Source: Comamonadaceae bacterium (GTDB taxonomy: Bacteria; Pseudomonadota; Gammaproteobacteria; Burkholderiales; Burkholderiaceae_C). Taken from it: DNA of 41,916 nt. The DNA lies in assembly GCA_025356545.1 (NCBI GenBank), contig JANXSU010000154.1, positions 1-41,916 of the forward strand, written 5' to 3'. This document shows, piece after piece, positions 7,908 through 17,266 of the stretch. A model generated the notes under the pieces. It did not search any database. It worked only from the letters and a program-made list of their open reading frames with translations, and had not been told where the DNA came from. Within the stretch, counting starts at the first letter, position 1, and every line of letters starts with the position of its first letter. A program made the position numbers and the translations under genes.

Positions 7908-8921
7908 ATGACCACCGCCCAAGCCTCCAAAGCGACCAAAGCCTTTGCCTCCCAAGCCGATTTGACGGAGAAGAAGACCACCTTCACACAGCTCAGCCAA
8001 CACTGCTGGGCCTACACCACCGAGGGCGACCCCAACTCCGGCGTCATCATTGGTGACCACTGCATCATGGTCAGCGACGCCACCGCCACGCCCGTCATGG
8101 CGCGTGACTTGATTAAAAAAATCCGAACCATCAGCGACAAGCCCATCAAGTACGTTCTGCTCACCCACTACCACGCCGTGCGCGTGCTCGGGGCCAGCGC
8201 CTATGTAGCAGAAGGCGCTACAGAAATAATAGCTAGCCAGGGCACGTTGGAGCTCATCCGCGAGCGCGGCGCACAAGACATGCAAAGCGAGATGGAGCGT
8301 TTCCCGCGCCTGTTTCGCAACGCCGAGAGTGTGCCCGGCCTGACTTGGCCGTCCATGGTGATTGGCGGCGGCAACCCTGCCAAGGGTGAAGCCCCCGGCA
8401 AGCTGTTCATCAACCTGGGCGGTGTGGTGGTGCAAATCTGGAGCCCCGGCCCCGGCCACACGCGCGGTGACACCATCGCCTGGGTGGAAGCCGAAAAAGT
8501 ACTGTTCTCAGGCGATCTGGTGGAGTTTGAGGCGGGGGTCTATACCGGCGACGCGCAATTGGCCGAATGGCCCGCCACGCTGGAAGCGCTGCGCGCGCTC
8601 AAGGCCGAGGCCATCGTGCCGGGACGGGGCGAAGCCATGATAGGCCGTGCCAACGTCAATAAGGCGCTGGACTACACCAAGCGCTGGGTCGAGCTGCTGT
8701 TCAAGGCCGGGCAAGAGGCCGCTGCACACGGCATGGACCTCAAAGCTGCCATGGCCCACACCCGCAAAAGCATGGACCCGGTCTTCGGCCACGTCTTCAT
8801 CTACGAGCACTGCCTGCCCTTCGACGTGAGCCGTGCCTATGACGAAGCGCAGGGCATCAAAAACCCGCGCATCTGGACGGCCAAGCGGGACCAGGAGATG
8901 TGGAAGGCTTTACAGGCGTAA
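7908..8921 (+). CDS. MBL-fold metallohydrolase-like protein with noncanonical metal motif
   Basis: PNSGVIIGDHCIMVSDATATP, YVLLTHYHAVRVLGASAY, WSPGPGHTRGDTIAWV, VLFSGDLVEFEAGVYTGDAQ. Confidence 0.85.
   Translation: MTTAQASKATKAFASQADLTEKKTTFTQLSQHCWAYTTEGDPNSGVIIGDHCIMVSDATATPVMARDLIKKIRTISDKPIKYVLLTHYHAVRVLGASAYVAEGATEIIASQGTLELIRERGAQDMQSEMERFPRLFRNAESVPGLTWPSMVIGGGNPAKGEAPGKLFINLGGVVVQIWSPGPGHTRGDTIAWVEAEKVLFSGDLVEFEAGVYTGDAQLAEWPATLEALRALKAEAIVPGRGEAMIGRANVNKALDYTKRWVELLFKAGQEAAAHGMDLKAAMAHTRKSMDPVFGHVFIYEHCLPFDVSRAYDEAQGIKNPRIWTAKRDQEMWKALQA
8217..8233. repeat. 17-bp palindrome matching the GCTA-N9-TAGC element terminus, within the MBL gene
   Basis: gctacagaaataatagc; AT-rich patch in a GC-rich gene. 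Confidence 0.45.
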
Positions 8922-8947
8922 GGCACGCTGAGCGCTTGCACTTAGCC

Positions 8948-9844
8948 TCATGATCTTTGCGCGGCCAAAATCCGCGCATCGGCCTCGTAATCTTTCAGCA
9001 CTTCCACTGCTTTCAGCCGCTGCGATGCGCTGGTGCTGTTGTGCAGGGCGGCCAGGGTCGTGCAGCCCTCCGTGATTAATTTCTCTTGCTGGTTGCGGTA
9101 GGTCACATCGGGGGAGTTCAGGCTGCGCTCAATCAGGGCTTGCACTTGCGCTTTCACGTGGGCGGGGCGATCTGCTTTGTTGCTGTGCTCGGCAAGGGTA
9201 CGCAAGATATCTTGCTGGCGGCGCAGGACTTCCCGGTAGCTGGCGGTGGCGTCAAAGCTGGAGCTGGCTATGCTTTGGCGCAACACGGCGCGCTGCGGCT
9301 CTTGCAGGCGTCCATAGAGGTTTTCAGTACGGTCTACCGCCAGTTGGAAGCGGTAAGCGCTGAGCTCTTCGGGCGTCACGTCTATCCATTGCGTCCGCCA
9401 TTTTTTATTCTTCTTTTCAAATTGCTGGGCCAGGTACTTGAGTTGATCAGGTCGCAAAGTCGGTGTGAGAGCGCTCAGTGGCTCTGCCGCGCGTGTGCCC
9501 ATTTGCTGCATGAAGCCGCGCACCTCGGTAGCCACGGCGCACAGTTGTTCGGGGCTGACTTTGCCAGGGGCAAGCCGCTGTATTTTTAGCAGTGCCTCTG
9601 CATAAACGGGCAGCGCTTGACTACGGTGCCAAGTGTGCAGCGTAGTCAAGCCGTCGCGTACCTGGAGCGATTGCACGTCATTGAGGTCAAGGTAGCCATC
9701 CAGCCACCAGTAGGTGATTGACGGCGCGCTGTTGTAGCCCAGCTTGATAGCGCTGCAACTCGTCAACAAGATGAGTAAAAGTGCGCTGATAATGCGACTC
9801 AGCGTCGTCCAAAGGCGGGCAGATGTAGGCATGAAAATAAGCAT
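8948..9844 (-). CDS. DUF6279-like lipoprotein
   Basis: Lipobox-like LLLILLTSCSAIKLGYNSAPSITYWWLDGYLDL; start may be MPTSARL at 9832. Confidence 0.75.
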   Translation of the reverse strand: MLIFMPTSARLWTTLSRIISALLLILLTSCSAIKLGYNSAPSITYWWLDGYLDLNDVQSLQVRDGLTTLHTWHRSQALPVYAEALLKIQRLAPGKVSPEQLCAVATEVRGFMQQMGTRAAEPLSALTPTLRPDQLKYLAQQFEKKNKKWRTQWIDVTPEELSAYRFQLAVDRTENLYGRLQEPQRAVLRQSIASSSFDATASYREVLRRQQDILRTLAEHSNKADRPAHVKAQVQALIERSLNSPDVTYRNQQEKLITEGCTTLAALHNSTSASQRLKAVEVLKDYEADARILAAQRS

Positions 9845-9905
9845 GAAACAGTGTGGGGCAGGCGCGAGCGTAACGCAGTACTGCCCTCAACCCATGAGGA
9901 ACAAC

Positions 9906-11336
9906 ATGAATCAAGTGAAACAAGCAGCACCGCTGGATGTGGTCATCATGGCCGCCGGCAAGGGCACACGCATGAAAAGCAAGCTGCCCAAGGTCTTGCA
10001 CCGTTTGGCCGGGCGTGCGTTGCTACAGCACGTGGTGGACCGTGCGGGTGACTTGGCGGCGCGGCGGGTGGTGGTGATTACCGGCCACGGTGCTATGGAA
10101 GTTGAAGCAGCTCTCGCACGTTCTACGGGCGATACCGCTGGTTTTACCCTTGAATTTGTGCGCCAGGAGCCGCAACTCGGCACCGGCCACGCGGTACAGC
10201 AGACCGTGCCCGTGCTGCCCGATGACGGCGTAGTGGTGATTTTGTCGGGTGATGTGCCGCTGACCCAGACTGACACTTTGCGTGACCTGATTGCGGCCTG
10301 CGATGGACGCCAACTCGCCCTGCTGACCATCGACTTTGCCGACCCCACGGGTTATGGCCGCATCGTGCGCTCAAGCACCGGCGGCGTGCAAGCCATCGTC
10401 GAGCACAAAGACGCTACGCCCGCCCAGCACGCCATCAAAGAGGTGTACAGCGGCATCATGGCCGTACCCGCGAAGCTGCTCAAGCCCTGGCTGGCTCGGC
10501 TGGACAACAAAAACGCCCAAGGCGAGTTCTACCTGACCGATGTGGTCAAGTTCGCCGTGGCCGATGGCGTGCCTGTGGTGGCCCACAAAATCAGCGACCC
10601 GCTGCAGGTGGCTGGCATCAACAGCCCGGTGCAATTGGCCGAGCTGGAGCGCGCGCACCAATTGCGCCGCGCTGAGGCGCTGATGGTTCAAGGTGTGCGC
10701 TTGGCCGACCCGGCCCGCTTTGATGTGCGTGGTGAGCTGACCTGCGGGCAAGACGTAGAGATCGACATCAACTGCATTTTTGAAGGCCAAGTGGTGCTGG
10801 GTGAAGGCGTGAAGATCGGCGCGCAATGCGTCATCGCCCATGCCCGCATCGAGGCCGGTGCGGTGATTCACCCCTTTACCCATATCGACGGTGGCAGCAG
10901 CAGCGCCAAAGATCAGATCGTGGTGGGTGCGGGTGCGTTGGTCGGCCCGTTTGCCCGTTTGCGGCCAGGGGCCAAGCTGGGCGAGCAGGTGCACATTGGC
11001 AATTTTGTCGAGGTGAAAAATTCCACACTCGCCAATGGGGCCAAGGCCAATCACCTGGCTTATGTGGGTGACTCGGCCTTGGGCGAGCGCGTCAACTTTG
11101 GCGCGGGCAGCATTACCGCCAATTACGACGGGGCCAACAAGCACAAGACGGTGATTGAGCATGATGTTCACATTGGCAGCAACTGCGTGCTGATCGCACC
11201 CGTCACCATTGGTGCAGGTGGCACCGTGGGGGGGGGCTCCACCATCACCCAAAACACGGCCCCGGGCGTGTTGACCGTGGCACGCGCCAAACAGGTGAGC
11301 CTGGCCAACTGGGCGCGCCCGGCCAAAAAGAAATAA
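9906..11336 (+). CDS. glmU: Bifunctional UDP-N-acetylglucosamine pyrophosphorylase / glucosamine-1-phosphate N-acetyltransferase
   Basis: VVIMAAGKGTRMKSKLPKVLH, GQFYLTD-like GEFYLTDVVKFAV, left-handed beta-helix, GAGSITANYDGANKHKTVIEHDVHIGSN. Confidence 0.95.
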   Translation: MNQVKQAAPLDVVIMAAGKGTRMKSKLPKVLHRLAGRALLQHVVDRAGDLAARRVVVITGHGAMEVEAALARSTGDTAGFTLEFVRQEPQLGTGHAVQQTVPVLPDDGVVVILSGDVPLTQTDTLRDLIAACDGRQLALLTIDFADPTGYGRIVRSSTGGVQAIVEHKDATPAQHAIKEVYSGIMAVPAKLLKPWLARLDNKNAQGEFYLTDVVKFAVADGVPVVAHKISDPLQVAGINSPVQLAELERAHQLRRAEALMVQGVRLADPARFDVRGELTCGQDVEIDINCIFEGQVVLGEGVKIGAQCVIAHARIEAGAVIHPFTHIDGGSSSAKDQIVVGAGALVGPFARLRPGAKLGEQVHIGNFVEVKNSTLANGAKANHLAYVGDSALGERVNFGAGSITANYDGANKHKTVIEHDVHIGSNCVLIAPVTIGAGGTVGGGSTITQNTAPGVLTVARAKQVSLANWARPAKKK

Positions 11337-11352
11337 GGCCAAGACGCTGGCC

Positions 11353-12108
11353 ATGAGCATGTCTGACTCTCAATCATCGGCGCTCCCCGAGGCGTTATCA
11401 CCGGCTCAGCTACAGGCCGAGCTAGCGCAGGCCCGTGCAGGGATGGAGGCTTTCACCTACGCCGTGGCGCATGATTTACGGGCTCACTTGCGTCACATCA
11501 CGGCGTATTCGGGCCTGCTGCGCGAGGAGCTGGGTGCAAGCCTGAATGCCGACGCCACCCAGTACCTGGACACCGTGACCCAGGCGGCCCGGCTGCTGGG
11601 TCAACAGATGGAAGGCCTGGTGGCCTTGTCCAAGCTGGACCGGATCACCCCCAAAAAAGTGCCGCTAGATCAGTCCGCCCTGATTACCCAGGCCCTGGCC
11701 AAGCTGGCCCACGAGTTAGCAGGTCGCCAGATCGACTGGCAAGTGGCCGATGACTTCCCGCAGCTGCAAGGCGATGCAGCCATGGTTCAGCAAATCTGGA
11801 GCCATTTGCTGTCCAACGCGATCAAGTTCACACGCACTCAGGATAAAGCCGTCATCCAGATTGGATGGCAAGTACAACCCGTAACGGGGCATTGCGCGCT
11901 TTTCGTTCAGGACAACGGCGTGGGCTTCAATGTACCTAACCCAGATCAAATGTTCGGTGTTTTTCGACGCTTACACCCTGCCAGTGAATTTGAAGGGCTG
12001 GGTCTTGGCTTAGCGCTGGCGCGCAAACTGGTCGAGCGCCATAAGGGTGAGCTCTGGGCGCAATCTGAACTGGACGCAGGTTGCCTGATTCGCTTCACGC
12101 TACCATAG
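11353..12108 (+). CDS. Soluble sensor histidine kinase (HisKA + HATPase_c only)
   Basis: H-box FTYAVAHDLRAHLRHI, N-box LLSNAIKFT, G-boxes VQDNGVGF and FEGLGLGLALARKLVERHKG; no TM or PAS region evident. Confidence 0.88.
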   Translation: MSMSDSQSSALPEALSPAQLQAELAQARAGMEAFTYAVAHDLRAHLRHITAYSGLLREELGASLNADATQYLDTVTQAARLLGQQMEGLVALSKLDRITPKKVPLDQSALITQALAKLAHELAGRQIDWQVADDFPQLQGDAAMVQQIWSHLLSNAIKFTRTQDKAVIQIGWQVQPVTGHCALFVQDNGVGFNVPNPDQMFGVFRRLHPASEFEGLGLGLALARKLVERHKGELWAQSELDAGCLIRFTLP

Positions 12109-12176
12109 CCCCCTGAGTCAGCTCTCTGACCCCCCCTACCCTTCACGCATCCCTTTAAACCTCTGGAGCTTTTCTT

Positions 12177-14030
12177 ATGTGTGGCATTGTTGGCGCAGTC
12201 TCAAATCGCAATATCGTCCCGGTGCTGGTACAGGGCTTGCAGCGCCTGGAGTATCGGGGCTACGACTCGTGCGGGGTGGCGGTGCATGCAGACGGCGGGC
12301 TCAAGCGCGCGCGCAGCACCTCACGCGTGTCCGAGCTGGCCGAGCAGGTAGCGCTGAGCCACTTTGAAGGTCACACGGGCATCGCCCATACCCGTTGGGC
12401 TACCCACGGCGCGCCCGCTGTGCACAACGCACACCCGCACTTCAGCCACGGCCCCGGCGCTGATGCCGCAAACCAGCCCGCCCGCGTGGCCCTAGTGCAC
12501 AACGGCATCATTGAAAACCACGACGAGCTGCGCGCCGCGCTCAAGGCCAAGGGTTATGTGTTTAGCAGTCAGACCGACACCGAAGTCATTTGTCATCTGG
12601 TGGATTCGCTGTATGCGGGCGACATCTTCCAGGCCGTGAAAGCCGCCATCGCCCAGTTGCACGGGGCCTACGCCATTGCCGTGTTTCACCACAACGAGCC
12701 ACTGCGCGTGATTGGCGCACGCTCCGGCTCCCCGTTGATTCTGGGCGTGGGCAACGGTGGTGCCGAGACCTTCTTGGCCAGTGACGCCATGGCTCTGGCC
12801 GGTGTGACGGATCAGATCGTGTACCTGGAAGAAGGTGATCTGGTGGACATCCGCTTGGGTAGCTACAGCATTTTCGACCGCAATCACCAGCCGGTGCAGC
12901 GCGAGGTCAAAACCGTGCAAGCGCACAGTGGCGCGGCTGAGCTGGGCCCATACCGCCACTACATGCAAAAAGAAATTTTCGAGCAGCCACGTGCCATTTC
13001 CGACACGCTAGACGGCGTAGAGGCCATCGTGCCTGAGCTGTTTGGTCCTCTGGCCAAGCAGACCTTTGCAGACATCGACTCCGTGCTCATCCTGGCCTGC
13101 GGCACCAGCTACTACAGCGGCTGCACCGCCAAGTACTGGCTAGAGAGCATCGCCCACATCCCAACGCAGGTGGAAGTGGCTAGCGAATACCGCTACCGCG
13201 ACTCCGTGCCCAACCCCAGAACATTGGTGGTCACCATCACCCAGTCGGGGGAAACCGCCGACACCCTGGCAGCGCTGCGCCACGCGCAAAGCCTGGGCAT
13301 GACCCAAACCCTGACGATTTGCAACGTAGCCACCAGCGCCATGGTGCGCGAATGCAAGCTGGCCTATGTCACCCGCGCGGGTGTGGAGATCGGTGTGGCC
13401 TCTACCAAAGCCTTCACTGCACAACTCGCAGGCCTGTTCCTGCTCACGCTAACCCTGGCCAAGAGCCGGGGGCATTTACCCGCCGAGATCGAAGCACGCC
13501 ACATCAAGTCCATGCGCCACCTGCCCGTGGCCTTGCAATCGGTGCTGGCGCTGGAGCCACAAATCATCAGCTGGGCCGATGACTTTGCCCGCATGGAAAA
13601 CGCCCTGTTCCTGGGCCGTGGTCTGCACTACCCCATCGCGATGGAAGGCGCGCTCAAGCTCAAAGAGATCAGCTACATCCACGCCGAGGCCTACCCGGCA
13701 GGTGAACTCAAACACGGCCCGCTGGCCCTGGTCACCAGCGCCATGCCGGTCGTCACCGTGGCACCGAACGACGCCTTGCTGGAAAAGCTCAAAAGCAATC
13801 TGCACGAGGTACGCGCGCGTGGTGGCGTGCTCTACGTGCTGGCCGATGCCGACAGCCAAATTGAGAACGGCGAAGGCCTGCACGTCATCCGCATGCCTGA
13901 AAACTATGGTGCTCTGTCACCGCTGCTGCACGTCGTGCCGCTGCAACTGCTGGCTTATCACACGGCTTGCGCGCGGGGAACGGATGTGGACAAGCCGCGT
14001 AACCTCGCCAAGAGTGTGACGGTGGAGTGA
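12177..14030 (+). CDS. glmS: Glutamine--fructose-6-phosphate aminotransferase (isomerizing)
   Basis: [44 protein letters not shown], two SIS domains, ending [12 protein letters not shown]. Confidence 0.97.
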   Translation: MCGIVGAVSNRNIVPVLVQGLQRLEYRGYDSCGVAVHADGGLKRARSTSRVSELAEQVALSHFEGHTGIAHTRWATHGAPAVHNAHPHFSHGPGADAANQPARVALVHNGIIENHDELRAALKAKGYVFSSQTDTEVICHLVDSLYAGDIFQAVKAAIAQLHGAYAIAVFHHNEPLRVIGARSGSPLILGVGNGGAETFLASDAMALAGVTDQIVYLEEGDLVDIRLGSYSIFDRNHQPVQREVKTVQAHSGAAELGPYRHYMQKEIFEQPRAISDTLDGVEAIVPELFGPLAKQTFADIDSVLILACGTSYYSGCTAKYWLESIAHIPTQVEVASEYRYRDSVPNPRTLVVTITQSGETADTLAALRHAQSLGMTQTLTICNVATSAMVRECKLAYVTRAGVEIGVASTKAFTAQLAGLFLLTLTLAKSRGHLPAEIEARHIKSMRHLPVALQSVLALEPQIISWADDFARMENALFLGRGLHYPIAMEGALKLKEISYIHAEAYPAGELKHGPLALVTSAMPVVTVAPNDALLEKLKSNLHEVRARGGVLYVLADADSQIENGEGLHVIRMPENYGALSPLLHVVPLQLLAYHTACARGTDVDKPRNLAKSVTVE

Positions 14031-14085
14031 GGTGGGCGAGCCATTGGCTGTGGAACGACCCCGCTGAGAGACACGTCAACCCCGG

Positions 14086-14117
14086 GTCAAGCCCTGCGAA
14101 ATGGGCTTGACGGTTTT
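14086..14117 (+). terminator. Rho-independent-like hairpin after glmS (overlaps hipA 3' end)
   Basis: Perfect 9-bp stem gtcaagccc/gggcttgac with 8-nt loop tgcgaaat, followed by ggtttt. Confidence 0.65.
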
Positions 14118-15400
14118 CGTTTGGGCGGTGTGCCCTGGTACTGACCAGCATCAAACGTTTGTCGCTGGCTCAGCAGTTCGTTGCCATCCAGGCGTTCTGC
14201 CAAACTGTCCAAGTCGCTATTCGATACGCCCATGGTTTTGAAATGCGCACGCCAAGTGTTCACCACCGCTATGACTTGTACAACTTGCGAAGCGGCCTGC
14301 GCTGGCTGAAACCCAAACGCATCGCACTGAGACATCGCATTGGCCAGCGTGGACTCTTGCCCGTGCGCCCCACAGATGAATTCTTGAAAGCCCTGGCCGG
14401 AGTTTGTGGGTAGTACGTCATAGGCTGGCGCCAGCCTGAGCCGTCCATTGGCGCGGGGGTCAACAACCAAGAGCGAGTGGTTCTTCTCGTGGTCGTCGGT
14501 GTTGTCCATCAGGATGTTAAACACCATTCGGCGGAAGAGCTCTTGAGCATCGGCCAGATGCACGTCACCTTGGCTGACACCGATTCTGCGCAAGATTCGT
14601 GCGAGCTGTGGGTAGCCCATTTCTGGCTCGGTGCCGGCTGGCGTAGCTGCGCGGATAGCGGTGCCCGCTGAAATGCTGTGAATCCGCCGCCCGTCCACGC
14701 GGTCGAATCGCCGAATCGCCACGGCATTCGCCGCAACCAGGTGAATGACCTGGGTTTGAGCGACGGTGATGCCGGCCTGCGCTGCCAAGGTCATGGTCGC
14801 GTGCTCGATGAGTGGCGCGTCGACGTACTCGTGGTTGAAGAACTTAATGACCCACTGCTCGCCCTCGATGTCGATCAGCGCCTTGGGTTTGGCGCCGCCT
14901 AAAGGGCTGCCACCGCCTTCAATAATTTTGGTTTCGAGCGTCGTCAATGCATCGCCAGCTTCAATCTTGGCCACAACCTCGCTAAGTTCTTGGGCTTGCG
15001 CCAACCGTGGCAGGGGACCGCCTTTTCGGGGGAGGTAGGTGGTCGGCGAAGTTGAGACTCCTAAGGCACCGAAGCGGTCGTCGCCCGCGTAGTAAAGCAG
15101 CTCCATCAACGACGTGCGCTTCGGTTTGTCGATGAAACGAATGACTTTCTCTCCCCAACGGTTAGGGCGCGCGTCATCCACGGCACCGACTGCGCGGGGC
15201 GCGTTGGCGCTCAGCCGCCCGGGCGGGAAAAACTCTTTGTCCACCAGGGGCAAGTCCTCACTGAGTGCGAAGCCATGGGCCAGCCAGTCCTCGGTGTAGT
15301 GGAGCGAGACGCCCTTGCCAGCGGCAACCAGTTTCAACGCACCCACGTAGCATGGCGTCGGGGCTCCCAGATACCAAAGGTACAAGTCATCCAGGCGCAT
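14087..15400 (-). CDS. HipA-family type II toxin kinase
   Basis: GGSPLGGAKPKALI, QWVIKFF, NILMDNTDDHEKNHSLLV, LAPAYDVLPT. Start placed at MRLDDLYLWYLG (15400). Confidence 0.88.
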   Translation of the reverse strand: MRLDDLYLWYLGAPTPCYVGALKLVAAGKGVSLHYTEDWLAHGFALSEDLPLVDKEFFPPGRLSANAPRAVGAVDDARPNRWGEKVIRFIDKPKRTSLMELLYYAGDDRFGALGVSTSPTTYLPRKGGPLPRLAQAQELSEVVAKIEAGDALTTLETKIIEGGGSPLGGAKPKALIDIEGEQWVIKFFNHEYVDAPLIEHATMTLAAQAGITVAQTQVIHLVAANAVAIRRFDRVDGRRIHSISAGTAIRAATPAGTEPEMGYPQLARILRRIGVSQGDVHLADAQELFRRMVFNILMDNTDDHEKNHSLLVVDPRANGRLRLAPAYDVLPTNSGQGFQEFICGAHGQESTLANAMSQCDAFGFQPAQAASQVVQVIAVVNTWRAHFKTMGVSNSDLDSLAERLDGNELLSQRQTFDAGQYQGTPPKRKPSSPFRRA

Positions 15401-15401
15401 T

Positions 15402-15782
15402 TCAGTCCCTTGTGCTGGTGCTGGAGCTTGCTGCGCGCAGACGGGCGTCCGCAGAGGCCTGCGCACGGGCTTGGCCCAGTGCTACCGCGTCTCTAACGCT
15501 CAATTCGATAGCGCCCTGGTCATGCTCTGGTGCCGCCAAGTTGCCCAGCTCGCCATCTCGGTTGATGAGCCACAAGGCACTTGCGACGATGCCGATGCTC
15601 ACGGTCGGGTCGCCCGCTTCGAGACGCTGGAGCGTGGAGAGAGTGACGCCCAAGCGCTTTGCCCAGGTGCGCAGCGATTCCTTGCGGCGCAAGCGGGCCA
15701 CCGCCAGGTCGGCACCCAGTTTCTGGAGTGCCCCCAAGGTGGCTGGCGGCAGTAGTCGAATGGCCTTTATGGGCTTTTTCAT
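15402..15782 (-). CDS. HTH (XRE/HipB-like) antitoxin
   Basis: LGADLAVARLRRKESLRTWAKRLGVTLSTLQRLEAGDPTVSIGIVASALWLI; ends 1 nt before the HipA start codon. Confidence 0.85.
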   Translation of the reverse strand: MKKPIKAIRLLPPATLGALQKLGADLAVARLRRKESLRTWAKRLGVTLSTLQRLEAGDPTVSIGIVASALWLINRDGELGNLAAPEHDQGAIELSVRDAVALGQARAQASADARLRAASSSTSTRD

Positions 15783-15830
15783 ACCGCCATACTATCACAA
15801 TTCAATATATTTTGTTACTCTATGACGGTA
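15782..15830. promoter_or_regulatory. Candidate HipB-type operator, inverted repeat
   Basis: taccgccata (15782-15791) and tatgacggta (15821-15830) are inverted repeats matching at 9/10 positions, flanking an AT-rich stretch immediately upstream of hipB. Confidence 0.4.
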
Positions 15831-15963
15831 CAAATGGAGTCAAATGAAATTATTGAGGAGCCAAAGTGAGAGCAGCCTTCGTGCGGCCTTTTTTATCCAG
15901 TCAGTTGTGTGTTCGATCTTCCATGTGTCATCCTCATGCAAATCAAACCTATAGAGCAACTCA

Positions 15964-16656
15964 ATGACACAAAATCCGGTTCATCCCCACCTGTCAAAAC
16001 CACTGCTCACTCGCTTGGTTTTAGCTCGTCCAAGGCTTTTGAGTTGTATTGTCATTGGCGTGACAACGACATTGTTGCTACCTGACGCTCTGGCACATCA
16101 AACCATTACCAGAGCCATCATCGGCTGGAATGTTGCTGCTTGTCTGTACCTGGTACTCGCTGCGCGGATGATGTTTTGGTCAACGCACGAAAGAATGCGG
16201 ATTCGGGCTTTGCAACACGATGAAGGGCGCATTCTTGTTTTGGTTCTGGTCGTTTCAGCCGCGCTGATGTGCTTAGGTGCCATCGTTGCCGAGTTGGCTA
16301 TTGTGAAGGAACTCAAGGGTACGCTGCGCTATGGTCACATCGGGTTGGCGGCACTCACCATCGTAACTTCCTGGGCCTTCACCCAGGTGATGTTCGCCCT
16401 GCATTACGCGCATGACTACTACGCGACTGAAATTCGGGGTAGCCATGGCGGCCTGGACTTTCCTGGGGGCCATGCACCAGACTATGGTGACTTCCTGTAT
16501 TTCGCCAGCATCATTGGAACCTCAGGGCAGACCGCTGACGTCAGCTTTACCAGCAGGAAGATGCGCAGAACGGGCACGGTTCAATGCATATTGGCATTTT
16601 TCTTCAATACGACCGTCATCGCGTTGACGATCAATATTGCATCGGGATTGTTTTGA
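15964..16656 (+). CDS. DUF1345-type membrane protein
   Basis: Several hydrophobic segments; [58 protein letters not shown]. Confidence 0.85.
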   Translation: MTQNPVHPHLSKPLLTRLVLARPRLLSCIVIGVTTTLLLPDALAHQTITRAIIGWNVAACLYLVLAARMMFWSTHERMRIRALQHDEGRILVLVLVVSAALMCLGAIVAELAIVKELKGTLRYGHIGLAALTIVTSWAFTQVMFALHYAHDYYATEIRGSHGGLDFPGGHAPDYGDFLYFASIIGTSGQTADVSFTSRKMRRTGTVQCILAFFFNTTVIALTINIASGLF

Positions 16657-16699
16657 GTCGGTTCAAGCTTGGGCAGATGGCTGCTTAGGGCCATGAGCG

Positions 16700-16857
16700 G
16701 ATGGTCTGGCTGGTTCATGCGCACCCTGGAACAAATCCATCGGCGAAGGGCGTAGAGGTATTGCCGACGGTGTTCTCGCGCAAGGTATCCCAAATATGCT
16801 CGGCTGGATTGATCTCGGGGCTGTAGGGTGGCAAGAAGAGCAAGCGCATGTTAGGCG
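16700..16857 (-). mobile_element. IS630-family transposase C-terminal remnant
   Basis: Minus-strand NMRLLFLPPYSPEINPAEHIWDTLRENTVGN followed by loss of frame; no intact transposase seen. Confidence 0.75.
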
Positions 16858-17255
16858 GCACTAGAGAAAACAAGGCCTTCCCCCTGTTCCTGGCGGCTTC
16901 TCTGCTGCTGGCTGCGGGACAGGCGAGCGCGCAAGACGTCAAGCGCGGAGAGAAACTGTTCACCGACTGCCGCGCCTGCCACGCCATCGACCCCGGCGCT
17001 CCCAATGCCCACAACGTCGGCCCATCGCTGGCCGGCATCATCGGTCGCAAGGCCGCGACGGTGGACGGGTACCGCTTCTCCCCGGCCATGAAGCGCAGCA
17101 ATATCACCTGGGACAAGGACACGCTGGTAGCCTTCATCGCCGACCCGCAGAAAGTGGTGCCTGCCAACCGCATGCCCTATGCCGGCATGCCCGACGTCAC
17201 GGACGTGAGCGACCCGATCGCTTACCTGGCACAGGCCGGGGGCAGCGCCAAATAG
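16848..17255 (+). CDS. c-type cytochrome (monohaem, cytochrome c2-like)
   Basis: Signal FPLFLAASLLLAAGQASAQ, CRACH haem motif, VGPSLAGIIGRKAATVDGYRFSPAM, RMPYAGM. Start lies in the IS remnant. Confidence 0.85.
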   Translation: MLGGTRENKAFPLFLAASLLLAAGQASAQDVKRGEKLFTDCRACHAIDPGAPNAHNVGPSLAGIIGRKAATVDGYRFSPAMKRSNITWDKDTLVAFIADPQKVVPANRMPYAGMPDVTDVSDPIAYLAQAGGSAK

Positions 17256-17266
17256 GCGAACGGCGG

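Noticed and set aside
10371-11360. Long antisense ORF opposite glmU (329 aa)
   Set aside because: High-GC mirror ORF with His/Gln-rich low-information translation; no family motifs and it lies opposite a certain gene. The same reasoning applies to most other antisense ORFs in the track.
15860-15895. agcagccttcgtgcggccttttttat as an intrinsic terminator upstream of DUF1345
   Set aside because: The apparent arms are not complementary over a useful length despite the T-tract.
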